The notes below the pieces were generated by a model that was not told the origin of the DNA, did no database searches, and saw nothing but the letters and a program-made list of their open reading frames with translations. Of a DNA stretch of 64,000 nucleotides, positions 11,571 through 21,113 are shown piece by piece. How positions within the stretch are numbered: the first letter of the stretch is position 1; each line of letters begins with the position of its first letter. Source of the stretch: Galeopsis tetrahit. Lineage: Eukaryota > Streptophyta > Magnoliopsida > Lamiales > Lamiaceae. The translations under genes and the position numbers were made by a program. The stretch covers positions 80,250,875 through 80,314,874 of the forward strand of contig OY776121.1 in the NCBI GenBank assembly GCA_963675135.1, written 5' to 3'.

Positions 11571-12205
11571 TTACTAATTGCCAGCCCAGGTGTGCACCCC
11601 CAGTTTCAGTTAATACACCCCCATATTCACACCACCAGTTTCATTCAACCAAATACTGTAAAATAAATAATTAATGACGACTACTCAAAGTAAAAATAAT
11701 CTATTTTTTTGAGGATGTGGTTTGAGTATGTCAATATTTGAAATTTCGGTATTAATCGACCGTGTCTATCTAGTATTTGGGGATGTTTTTGCAAAATAAA
11801 TCTTCCACACTTTTAATTCATTTTAAGTAATTATTATCTTCTAAAGTATTAAATATAATTATTATCTGTAAAATAAACTCAATATATGCATTATTTATTG
11901 CTATGCAATGTGCGTATGCATTATTTGTTGGATATATCTTAAATCGTTTTATATTTTTTAAATTCTAATTTATATTTTCAAGAGCTTTTTAATAAATTTT
12001 TTGAAAAAATAATCAACAAATTAAATTGTTTTTTACTAGTACGTAATGTGTTGTAAATATGCATCATTTACTCGGTATATGCATTATTTGTTGCTAGTAT
12101 GCAATGTGTGTATGCATTATTTATTATTAGAATGCAATGTGTGTGTGCATTATATAATGCTCGTATGCAATGTTTGTGCAAACATGTACTTAATATAATG
12201 TAATA
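11571..12205. repeat. AT-rich spacer with TATGCAATGTG/TGCATTATT minisatellite
   Basis: Imperfect repeats of TATGCATTATTTATTG and ATGCAATGTGTGTATG cluster at 11884-11940 and 12058-12185. No gene is seen. Confidence 0.55.
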
Positions 12206-12497
12206 CTCCCTCCGTCCAATTTTATTATGCCCACTTCTCCGAGCACGGATTTTAATGAATATTGATTAGTTTATTCATAAAGTAGATAAGTTGAGGGTAT
12301 AATAGGGTATTGTGGGTCCATTTGTAAATAAATGATTGTTTATTAATAAAGTGGATGGCAAAGTGGGTAAATAAGTGATGGTAGGAGGGTGGAGATAAAG
12401 TAGTATGAATAGTATTGTTTCCAAAAAGGGGTATGGGCATAATAAAATTGGACAACCAAAAAAGAAAAGTGGGAATAATGAAATTGGACGGAGGGAG
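12206..12497. mobile_element. Stowaway-type MITE, second family (D1)
   Basis: Terminal inverted repeat CTCCCTCCGTCCAATTT with its inverse at the right end, and TA flanks. The subterminal sequence (TATTATGCCCAC and inverse GGGCATAATAAA) differs from the other Stowaways here. 292 bp, non-coding. Confidence 0.9.
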
Positions 12498-13078
12498 TAT
12501 TATATAAAAAAATTAAATAAAATAGAAACTAAAAATTATTCTATAATTTAAAATTTGAATGTAAATAATTTTTGAAAAAAATAATTATAATATAAAAAAA
12601 GAAAATCAATTTCCAAATGCCTTATAATATAAAAAAGAAATAACGTAAGAAAAGTAAAAAGAAATAACATTCCATTAAAAAAAACAGAATAAAAATTTTT
12701 TTGAACAAATAAATAATTTTTAAATAAAATTTGAATACAAATATAAAATAATAATATTAATTAATGATGTTGAAAAATAATTTTTAAAATTTGAATATAA
12801 CATAATAAATTTGAGATTGTAAGGTGAAATAAGTTAAATGAAGGATATAATAGTAATTTTATACCCCATTTTGTTGCTCTAACTAATAAAAAATCGAGGT
12901 GGTAGTTTTTCCTAATTTTTTTTTCAGAAATGTAGGTATAAACAATTTATAAATCACCAGTGTTGCGGTTAATTAAATAGTCAACATTCAATTTCTGAAG
13001 GCCGCTGCACTAAGTTGAAGTGTGCCAAAAATTTTCCCTAAATGCAACAATTTTGACATCTTATCTTAATTCTATATA
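12498..13078. other. AT-rich, no gene seen; duplication edge at 12948
   Basis: Low-complexity AT-rich DNA. Homology with D2 ends at 12948 with no recognisable element terminus. Confidence 0.5.
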
Positions 13079-13303
13079 CTCCCTCCGTCCGCCTATAAGT
13101 TTCCCATTTTGGTCCGTCCGCCTATAAGCTTTCCATACCTTTTTTGGTAAGTATTTTTTCTTACACTTTACTTTATATCTTACTTTTTCTCACTATCTCT
13201 CTCCTCTCTCAATCACATCACTTGTACTATATCTATTGTTTAATCACTTTTCTTAATCTCTGTGCCAAAAAATAACGTGAAGCTTATAGGCGGACGGAGG
13301 GAG
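13079..13303. mobile_element. Stowaway-type MITE
   Basis: CTCCCTCCGTCCGCCTATAAG at the left and the inverse at the right, TA on both sides, body matching 10299-10532. Outside the duplicated block. Confidence 0.9.
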
Positions 13304-14134
13304 TATTTGCAAACTGACACATCACAACCACACCTACTCTACCGGACTGTCACCATTTCAAAAATCTCTTTTTACTAGATTTTCCTCCTTTTTATTTTAA
13401 TCTAATCCGTTCATTTAAAACTATTAATCTTAACCGTTGGATCTTAATTTTATTTCCTATATAATATCACCTTCTTTTGTTCATTTTTCTCAATCCACAC
13501 AATTTCTGCTTATTTATAAGTTGTAATGGAAAATTCACGTTTCTTTTTGTTGCTATTGAAACATTCACATTTCTTTTTGTTGTAGATCTGTAATGAAACG
13601 TTTACGTTTCTTTCTGTATATTCAATTTTGTATCATTGCAGATCTGCGATTTTAACAATACATACACGCACATATATTATATTTACATGTCGTTCATGTC
13701 GTGCGCAATTCTGCAAATTGAAAAGCCTTCTTTTAAAAGGCAAACAACTCTTGATAAAACTAACTGCATTAAGTCTCGCCCTTCATCGTTTTTTTTTTCT
13801 TTTCGGATTGCTAATGAGAAAATCGTATAAATAAAATAACACCGCAAATTTGCAGATCTCCACGAATAAATTCCTCCAAATACTTTTTTATATTTCTTTC
13901 CTATTTTTATATTAGCAAGATCGTACACAATATTTTAATTGTTTAAAATTTCTTCAAAGACATTCCAAAATACGGAGTATATAATTGAGAAAATCAATTT
14001 AAATTTTTTTAAATCAATAAAATCGAAATTTGGTCAAGATTAATTGTGCAATCTACATCTCTTTATTGAAAAAATATGATATGCGTACCCTAAGGATATG
14101 ATAATAAAAAAATTATTAATTTCAGTATATATTA
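13304..14134. other. No gene recognised; short tandem repeat inside
   Basis: Three imperfect copies of a ~44-bp unit containing TTCACGTTTCTTTTTGTTG lie at 13521-13620. Short overlapping frames (60-80 codons) show no family resemblance. Confidence 0.4.
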
Positions 14135-14396
14135 CTCCCTTCGTTCATGAAAAGTAGTCCCATTAGTCTTATATTCTTTGTCCACCAAATGTAGTCTCAT
14201 ACAATTTATGAAAACTATCACCCTTCAACCATCACTTACTTACTCAATTTGCCATCAACTTTATTTATAAATAATCACTTTATTCACAATGGACCTCACA
14301 ATATCCTATAATACCCTTACTTTATCTACTTTATTTACATGTTTCTTAAAATTTGTGTCCACCTTCCATGGGACTACTTTTGGTTGATGGAGGGAG
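14135..14396. mobile_element. Stowaway-type MITE, third family
   Basis: Starts CTCCCTTCGTTCATGAAAAG and ends with the inverse-like TTGGTTGATGGAGGGAG, flanked by TA. The subterminal AGTAGTCCCAT is mirrored by ATGGGACTACT. 262 bp, non-coding. Confidence 0.85.
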
Positions 14397-14875
14397 TAAA
14401 ATTTATTTAAACAAATCTTAATATCGATCATATAATAGTCTGTATTCTATTCATGTATTCAATTCATGTATTCTATTCATCTATGTATTAAAAAAAAAAA
14501 AATTCAAATTTGGTTGATTGACTAATTTTAAAACAGGTGTGAAGAATTCAATTTTGACAGATTTTAATTATGATCAATAAATTTATGACCATGGTTAAAC
14601 AAATTTTATTGACATTAACTGACTCAATATTATATTTATGGTATTGACTTAAAAAATTATTAATAGATATTAATCGACTAAACATTACTAATTATATGTC
14701 AAATTAATTAATAAAAATCAATTTTCACTTAATTGAAAATCAATTTTGAATTTTCTTATATTAAGTAAATCAAATTTATGTCATAGTTGACTAATGCACA
14801 GGTCAATCACTATATATTAAAAATAGCGAAAATATGCAACAAAGTGACTATTGTCCAAGTGGATACAACGACAAA
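14397..14875. other. AT-rich, nothing recognised
   Basis: Simple AT-rich DNA with no frame, terminal repeat or RNA motif that I can support. Confidence 0.4.
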
Positions 14876-15195
14876 GTGGGATAGCTCAAGTGGTTAGAGC
14901 ACCACTACCTAGGCCTTAGGTCTTGGGTTCGAGTCATGGGAAGGGGAAAAAAGAGATGGGTATTTAACTTCCATCAAAAAAGTCCTGGGTTCGAGTCATG
15001 GGGAGGGGAAAAAAAGGATGGGTATTTAACTTCCATAAAAAAAGTCCAGGGTTCGAGTCATGGGGAGGGGAATTCGAGTCATGGGGAGGGGAAAAAAGGG
15101 ATGGGTATTTAACTTCCATAAAAAAAGTCCAGGGTTCGAGTCATGGGGAGGGGAAAAAAGGGATGGGTATTTAACTTCTATCAAAAAAGTCCAAG
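14876..15195 (+). repeat. tRNA-derived SINE head with tandemly amplified B-box unit
   Basis: The head GTGGGATAGCTCAAGTGG carries a Pol III A box, with the tRNA-like TTAGAGC following, and a B box GGTTCGAGTC at 14926-14935. A ~62-72-bp unit (B box, ATGGGGAGGGGAAAAAA, ATGGGTATTTAACTTCC, AAAAAGTCC) is then repeated. B boxes recur at 14988, 15050, 15071 (AATTCGAGTC) and 15133, giving five in all. A shorter unit at about 15060-15085 looks like a partial copy. This is a SINE-like element whose tail expanded as a minisatellite. Confidence 0.75.
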
Positions 15196-15284
15196 TTACA
15201 ATTTTTTTTTCGAAACCTTGTAACCAACTTTTTTTTATTCAGTAATTTTGTATTACAATTTTTTTTAACTCAGTAATTTTAGTA

Positions 15285-15600
15285 TTCAGTAATTTCAGCA
15301 ACAAAATTACCACTTTTCAATAATAATAATTACCACTTTTCAACAATAATAGTTACACTTTTCGGTAACAAAACTACCACTTTTCAGTAAAAAAAAATCC
15401 ATTTTTCAATAAAAAAAAGAACTATACTTTTCATTAACAAAATTACCACTTTTCAATAAGAAATAACTACACTTTTCTTTAATTTGAAAATCAAAAACTA
15501 AAACTACACATTTTAGTAACAAAATTACCAGTTTTCAATAAGAAAGGACTACACCTTTCAATAACAAAATTACCACTTTTCAAAAATTTACTTAGTAACA
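15285..15600. repeat. Degenerate AT-rich minisatellite
   Basis: About ten imperfect copies of a ~25-bp unit close to AACAAAATTACCACTTTTCA. Spacing varies. Non-coding. Confidence 0.7.
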
Positions 15601-15848
15601 CACTTTAATTTGAAAATCAAGAACTAAAATCCCACCACTGAAAACTCGTTTGATTAGTCATATCATCAGAATCAAGTCCCCCAAATCATTACAACAACTT
15701 ATTGTACACCAACCAAACAGGTCATCAATAAGCAAGTGGTTTATAAAGTCACATATGTATATTCACAACCCTCTCTATATATATTCATCACAGAAAATAA
15801 CTAAAACCTTGCAACTATAACTATTTGTTTGACAGAAATTAATTGAAG

Positions 15849-15990
15849 ATGGGAGTAGAAAGAACATATGATTGCATATCTGATCTTCTAAGCAGCACTA
15901 GAAAGAAGAAGAGTTAGCAGCCCAGAATCGTCGATCTCAAAGTCAGTCAGAATGGATTGTGTCAAGCTTTTGAATCAGTAAAGATGCTTC
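15849..15990 (+). pseudogene. Fragment resembling the N-terminus of a HIPP metal-binding protein
   Basis: The frame starts MGVERTYDCISDLLSSTRKKK and is stopped by TAG after the next codon. Beyond the stop, VDLKV followed by a Cys-containing segment sits where heavy-metal-associated isoprenylated plant proteins have LKVxMxCxxC, but the metal-binding pair is not preserved. The start is typical of that family as I know it, so this is probably a decayed first exon. It runs directly into another gene fragment at 16030. The assignment is tentative. Confidence 0.45.
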
Positions 15991-16029
15991 TAAATCCGGA
16001 CGCTACCACCAATAATTCATCATCTACCA

Positions 16030-16181
16030 TGTCGATGGCGACGTCGTGCAACAATTGTGGGCTGGAGGAGCGGCGGCTGCTCCACCAGGTCCGCCACCGC
16101 GAAGTCTTCCGCCGCCTGTATACATCATGCGTCCTCCGCCTCCATCCGCAATCCTTCTGTCGAAGACGAATCGATGGATAA
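16030..16181 (+). pseudogene. Cys-rich plant protein fragment (CNNCGLEERRLL motif)
   Basis: The frame reads ATSCNNCGLEERRLLHQVRH and continues with REVFRRL, TSCVLRLHPQSFC, then ends after RRRIDG. The spaced Cys pairs suggest a small zinc-binding segment. I recall the motif in plant proteins of unknown function, but I cannot name the gene. No start codon of its own is certain, and the frame is continuous with sequence following the HIPP-like piece, so two unrelated fragments appear joined. GC content is much higher than the surroundings, as expected of exon DNA. Confidence 0.5.
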
Positions 16182-16230
16182 GAGGCTAGAGAGATAAATT
16201 AGGGTTTCACAGAGAAGGATAAGATAAATA

Positions 16231-16463
16231 CTCCCTCCATCCGCCTATAAGTTTTCCATTTTACCATTTTGGTCCATCCGTCTATAAGTTTCACATACCT
16301 TTTTTGGTAAGTATTTTTTCTTACACTTCACTTTACATCTTACTTTTTCTCTCTATCTCCCTCCTCTCCCAATCACATCACTTGTACTATATCTATTATT
16401 TAATCACTTTTCTTAATCTCTGTGCTAAAAAGTAACGTGAAACTTATAGACGAACGGAGGGAG
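16231..16463. mobile_element. Stowaway-type MITE
   Basis: CTCCCTCCATCCGCCTATAAG at the left, inverse CGAACGGAGGGAG at the right, TA on both sides; body matches the main Stowaway family of the window with several substitutions. Confidence 0.9.
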
Positions 16464-17460
16464 TATATACTAAACTTGAATTGAGATATGTGGATCGGAT
16501 GTGGATTAGAAGCGGGTCAGGGTCAAAATAGTGTACACCAAAATATGATTGGTGCACAGTGTGCATTTAAGAATTCCACTTATAATTTATACGAGTAATA
16601 TACATGCATAAATACATACTCACGTTTCACTTTTATATTTTATGTTAAGTATTCGATTTTTATGTGTATTAAATAAAATACATATTAAAATAGAGGTCTA
16701 TAATAAACCATATAAAATGAAATTGCAAATATATTAAGTACAGGAGAAATTATAATTAACAAAATAATATATTGCCACTTTGCCCTACTAAATTCTAGAT
16801 TCTAATTTTATTTCTCAACTTTTATTTTTTTGTGATAATATATTATTAATCATGAACATAAACAATTAATAAGCAAATTAAACAGACCAGAAAAGCCTTC
16901 CTAAATCGACTCAAACGCTTTTTCTAGATGATTTCATTTAGTCATTTACTACTCCATTTTATTCACTTATTAATTAATTTCACCGTCGGATTAGTACTTG
17001 TGTGGGATTTAGCCTCATTGGCTATTTTTCTAGATGATTACATTTACACACCACAAAAAATTGTACTCTCACAAAAAGTATAGTCCTATTTTTTCTTCAA
17101 TTGGATTAAAAATATGTTCATTAGTCTAATTTTTTTTATAACTTTATTCTGATTAATTTTGAGACTAATATTCACTTTGACAGAAAGGAGGAATTGATTT
17201 TGAGACTAATATTCATCGATCGAAATATGTGTATCAAATTGCAACACCATGAAAGATTGAAGTTTTTTTATAATAATCATGAAGGTCGTGATTAAATTGA
17301 TATTGAGATTAAAGGTAATTTATAATAATCATAGAAAATTAACCCTTTTTTTTTTAGTAACCACAAATTTTAACGACTGTATGTGTAATGCGGTTGCTAG
17401 TTTGTGGTTTATTATGTTTCAAGGAGAGATCGTATCACAAGACCACCTCCTCTTGAAGAA
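16464..17460. other. AT-rich intergenic DNA, no gene seen
   Basis: A short direct duplication around TTTTGAGACTAATATTCA occurs near 17157 and 17195. Nothing else is recognised. Confidence 0.4.
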
Positions 17461-17832
17461 TCTACCCTTATATACTATTTCTGAATCTTCTTCTCTCCTA
17501 CGTGACATCTCACTTTTATCCGATTCTAATTTTCTAATTTTCTCACGATTTACAATTATTTTGTTTTACAATTTTTTTCAATTCTTCTCTCTCATCTCTC
17601 CTCTCTTTCTCTCACTCTTTACTTTTTATAGGTCTTCTCAATATTTTCTTTTACTTTTTTTTTTTAAAGTTTTTTTCAATTTTTCTCTCTCTCCCCTCTC
17701 TTCCTTTTCTCTCAATCTCTTAAATTTTCTTATACAAATTTCTCTCTGCCTCTTTTTTTTTCTTGATTCTTTTTATCATTTTCTTTTATAATTTTTTTAC
17801 AATCCCCACGAAATTCGTGGGTTTTGCACTAG
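17461..17832 (+). mobile_element. Short non-autonomous Helitron
   Basis: It begins with TC (TCTACCCTTATATACTA) directly after an A and ends with CTAG directly before a T, the A/T insertion rule of Helitrons. A hairpin with arms CCCACGA and TCGTGGG (17805-17821) stands 7 nt before the terminal CTAG (17829-17832). The body is CT-rich. A long frame crossing it (17279-17791) is a low-complexity artefact. 372 bp. Confidence 0.75.
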
Positions 17833-18014
17833 TACAAAATATTTCAATATCTCCATATTTAAATTTACATAAAATTATGAAAAAAGATATATATGGAAAA
17901 AAATAAAATATTTCCATATTTCTCGTAAAGTTTATGCATGGAAAAAGATACATATGGAAAGAAATAATTTTTCCATATCTCCATATTTTCCATAAAATTT
18001 CGGTCTCTCCTTAT

Positions 18015-18022
18015 TATAAATA
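18015..18022 (+). promoter_or_regulatory. Candidate TATA box of the gene at 18806
   Basis: TATAAATA about 30-40 bp before a plausible leader exon (about 18050-18160). The leader could splice at AG/GTAAAC (18160) to TTTTATTGTAG/AG (18789), giving a 5' UTR intron of about 630 bp. This is inferred from sequence only. Confidence 0.4.
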
Positions 18023-18805
18023 TGGGCTGAATTTCAACTACAAAATTAAATTATATTTTTTGAAAATACATGTTTACAACAAGAGAGAAAAATTAATTCT
18101 TCCTTGAAATTTTTTCCCATTGATCAACTGGATTGAAGCAATCACTATCCGATTCAGAGGTAAACCCGTAATCCCTTAGTTTCAGATGTTTATGATTTAC
18201 TTATTTTATCTTATATTCATTACATGAATTTTTAATCATAAATATAAATAATTCGTATTTAAATTATGTTTCCAATAGATCCATTACATGTCTTATGAAT
18301 TCCCAACACATTATGCATAGGGTAAGATTTTTTAATTAATGGAAACTTATTATTTCGATATACCCGTATTAATTAATTTAATATGGATAAATTCTTATAT
18401 TCTCAAATAAATTAACGGGGAACTTTTTTTTTTTTTTTTTGAATATTTTCCTACTTGTATATATATTATAGGGTAAAATATTTGTAATGATTTGGGAAGA
18501 GGAGCTGTAGATTCCGAAAAGTAAAAAAAAAATTACTAATTATGTATACTAAGGAGTAATTTTTAATTAGATTTGTTTAACATATGTAAATTTCCTTTTC
18601 TGGATCACCTACGTTTATATTATTATAAATATTTAAAAAAATAATAGGAGTAATATTTATCCCGACCCCGCTCCTTTTCCTTTTTTAAACATTATTACAT
18701 CCCTGCTTTGATTTTTATTCACTATTTGTATGCTTTATATTTCAAATACACCTATGTGAATTTAATTATTGTATTAATTTTATTGTAGAGTAGTATTATA
18801 ATTAA

Positions 18806-19756
18806 ATGGGAAGCAAAGCAAAGAGAGGTCCTCCCTTGTTTATGATACAACACGGTCCATTAAATGATCATGAGCTTTCTTTATATAATGTACTGGAGGA
18901 TCGATGGGATAATGCAAAGATTTCCACATTGTGTGATCAAACTATTATTCCTTGTAATTTTGGATGGTTTGCTTTGGTGAATCCATTTACGTATGATTGT
19001 AGCCTTTGGAATCCAGAATCTAAAGAAATTATCCAACTTCCAGAACTCCCAGGCTCAAATTATCTGGAATGTGTATTGTCAAAGCAGCCCACTGAACCTG
19101 GTTGCCACGTTTTGTTCAATACTCTGTTTGAGTTAGCTTTTTGTGAAATTAGCGATGATGAATTCGTGAAAATTCAAATGCCTATGACTATGGATAATAA
19201 ACAAGAACAAGTTGAGAATGTAGAGACATGGAGATTATTCCACGGGAATATTTATGCCTTGGTTGCAGTTGGATATGAGAAGAGATTAGTGATGATTTCT
19301 TTTGTGGGCAAAACACTCGAGTTAAAGCCAATACTAAATATTTCACCATTATTTCAACCTCGGACACAAATTGTAAGGTACTACTTGATTGACGATGACG
19401 ACGAAGATGAAATGTTGTTGGTTTGCAGCATGAGTCCGACCTATTACTTATATCACTATTTTGATTTCAAAATATATCGAATTGATATTAACACACTCGA
19501 CTACTGCATGGAGTTACTAGACATAGGCGAACGAGCAATTTTCTTGTCAATCATTGGTTATACATTTTGTCGCTCTTCCGTAACCACTGGGATCAGACCA
19601 AATTCCATATACTTCATTAAAACAGGGGGTGAAGTTGATTTCGAAATATACACTTTGGATAAAAGGGGCACGATTAGCTTGCAGCTTCCATCTCTCGTTG
19701 CTCATCCTATACATCCGAGGAGCTACTGGATCGAACATAATTTTTCCTTAACTTGA
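18806..19756 (+). CDS. KIB1-4/DUF295 beta-propeller protein (F-box-associated type)
   Basis: An uninterrupted 316-codon frame starting at ATG. The features match the plant DUF295/KIB1-4 beta-propeller family. WFALVNPFTYDCSLWNP near residues 55-70 is the usual Wx(A/S)LxNP...LWNP signature, followed by IIQLPELP, and the C-terminus has NSIYFI, FEIYTLDKRGT and RSYWIEH. Family members are often F-box proteins acting as substrate adaptors of SCF ubiquitin ligases, usually 350-400 residues. This one has no recognisable N-terminal F-box, so a role in ubiquitination is uncertain. A short acidic run (DDDDEDE, about residue 198) is present. The gene stands alone, with a possible 5' UTR intron. It is the only apparently intact non-transposon gene in the window. 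Confidence 0.8.
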   Translation: MGSKAKRGPPLFMIQHGPLNDHELSLYNVLEDRWDNAKISTLCDQTIIPCNFGWFALVNPFTYDCSLWNPESKEIIQLPELPGSNYLECVLSKQPTEPGCHVLFNTLFELAFCEISDDEFVKIQMPMTMDNKQEQVENVETWRLFHGNIYALVAVGYEKRLVMISFVGKTLELKPILNISPLFQPRTQIVRYYLIDDDDEDEMLLVCSMSPTYYLYHYFDFKIYRIDINTLDYCMELLDIGERAIFLSIIGYTFCRSSVTTGIRPNSIYFIKTGGEVDFEIYTLDKRGTISLQLPSLVAHPIHPRSYWIEHNFSLT

Positions 19757-20357
19757 TTATATCACTTTTTCTTTTCTTTTTTTAAAATTATATATCCTAG
19801 TTCTGTTTTATGGTCATACTTACAATGGCCAAAACATTTTTCATTCTCTGTTTATGCAACTCTAATCTAAATTTATATATATTAGGGATTAAAGTTTTTT
19901 TTAGTTCGAAGTCCATACAAATTACAAATTTTAATTTTCGATTGAAATAAGTGCTCAAATTTCTCAATAAGTATGCTTTTTTTTCTTTTCTTTTTTAAAC
20001 ATGGTTGAAATCATTCTTTTGAAGAGTTGAAAATCAACTTAATCGTTAAGGGGACCGAAAAGACACAATATTATTATACAATCAATGTTAATGAAATGTG
20101 TAATTAATTTGTACATCATGCAAATTGCTAATATGATTACCTACCTTCGTGTATATTAATTAAAACGTATTTAATTTGTACATCATGCAAATTGCTAATA
20201 TGATTACCTACCTTCGTGTATATTAATTAAAATTCAATATTTTTCAAACCATATATAAATATTCTTTGTCTGAATTAAAAACATGCAAAATTGTTGCTGC
20301 ATTTTCCCAAAGAGTCCTTCCACTGCACAATTGCTCAAGATAATCATATTACAAATA
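19757..20357. repeat. Intergenic DNA with a 67-bp tandem duplication
   Basis: The segment containing GTACATCATGCAAATTGC and ACCTACCTTCGTG (20104-20170) is repeated almost perfectly at 20171-20236. Otherwise AT-rich without genes. Confidence 0.7.
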
Positions 20358-20400
20358 CAGTAAAATCTCTATAAATTAATACTTTTAAATTAATAAACTC
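20358..20400 (+). mobile_element. Emigrant-like MITE terminus
   Basis: CAGTAAAATCTCTATAAATT follows a TA dinucleotide and is one base from the Emigrant inverted repeat. I see no matching right end, so it is probably a partial element. Confidence 0.5.
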
Positions 20401-21028
20401 TCTAAAATAATAAAATCTTTCGGTCTCGATTTGGGTCTTTGTAAAAAATCATCAAATTCGATAAGATAATATAAATATTAGGTCCCATTAAAACTCTAAA
20501 TTAATAATTCATAAATTACAATTATAAATATTATGGTAATTTGCTAATCCATTGTACCCTGACTAACTTTCAAATAACGCAAAAACTTTTATGCAAATAG
20601 TTTAGGTGTAATTATGTGAAAATTACCCATTTGGTGATTTTGGGTTATTATATTCGGCCCATATTATTACCTGGATACCCCTTTCATCCGCTCCAATTTT
20701 AGTATGGATTATTCCTCCCTCTTTTTTCAGTCTTTTTTTATACCTAATTCTCATGTCTCCACCATCTGAAATTATCTGCGTATCCGTGTGTTCTCCGGAT
20801 CCGATCGTATTCCGGCCGTTGGCTTCAACGATCTCCGACCGTCGTCTTCAACGATCTCCGGTCGTGCTGGGTAGTGATTAAGCCGGAATACAGAGTCGCT
20901 CTGTTTGTAGATGAAGGCGTTGATGCTTCCACAACAATTATTGCTTCAATCGTTGGAATTAATTTGTAATTATTTTATGATGTGTGCAGTTAATTGAAAC
21001 GGGTGATTTCGTTGATGAATGAGTATAC
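20401..21028. other. Intergenic or intron-like DNA left of the CSN1 fragment
   Basis: Contains a repeated CGATCTCCG(A/G)(C/T)CGTCGTCTTCAACG-like word (20828-20870). No CSN1 exon 2 is visible here, which argues that the CSN1 piece is only a fragment. Confidence 0.4.
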
Positions 21029-21113
21029 ATTTATCAGCAATGAAAAGGAGGCGCGTAATTTTCGTGCTGCCAGTGTACAGCGCGGCGTACGCCTCGATGT
21101 CGAGATGCTCTCT
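21029..21113 (-). pseudogene. CSN1: COP9 signalosome subunit 1 exon 1 fragment, distal part
   Basis: On the minus strand it encodes EHLDIEAYAALYTGSTKITR followed by LLFIADK, the strongly conserved N-terminal segment of CSN1/FUS6 (family: LDIEAYAALYxGRTKIxRLLFIA). A GT donor follows at 21027-21028. Its other half is at 34680-34791, separated by copia copy B inserted inside the exon. No further CSN1 exon is found to the left. CSN1 normally organises the deneddylase complex that regulates cullin-RING ligases; this fragment cannot do that. Confidence 0.85.
21109..21113. repeat. Target site duplication of copia copy B, left
   Basis: TCTCT, repeated at 34680-34684 on the other side of the element. 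Confidence 0.95.

Larger units (their letters stand above)
6565..12948 (+). repeat. Segmental duplication block, copy D1
   Basis: About 6,384 bp nearly identical to 40360-44532 joined to 59994-62209 (about 6,389 bp). Identity begins at TCCACACGAATT and ends at AACAATTT (12941-12948; 62202-62209), after which the two sequences are unrelated. Small indels distinguish the copies: about 25 bp near 8125 present only here, and 26 bp near 43965 present only in D2. The block holds a truncated MULE, a tRNA-like sequence, an Emigrant-like terminus, MITEs and a GC-rich island. Its left edge cuts into the MULE inverted repeat. Confidence 0.95.

Noticed and set aside
14876..15600. CRISPR array
   Set aside because: The repeats are contiguous or degenerate with no unique spacers of constant length, and the sequence is plant nuclear DNA.
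17279..17791. 170-codon ORF as a gene
   Set aside because: Its product is a Phe/Leu/Ser-rich low-complexity string caused by CT-rich DNA, and it runs across the Helitron start.
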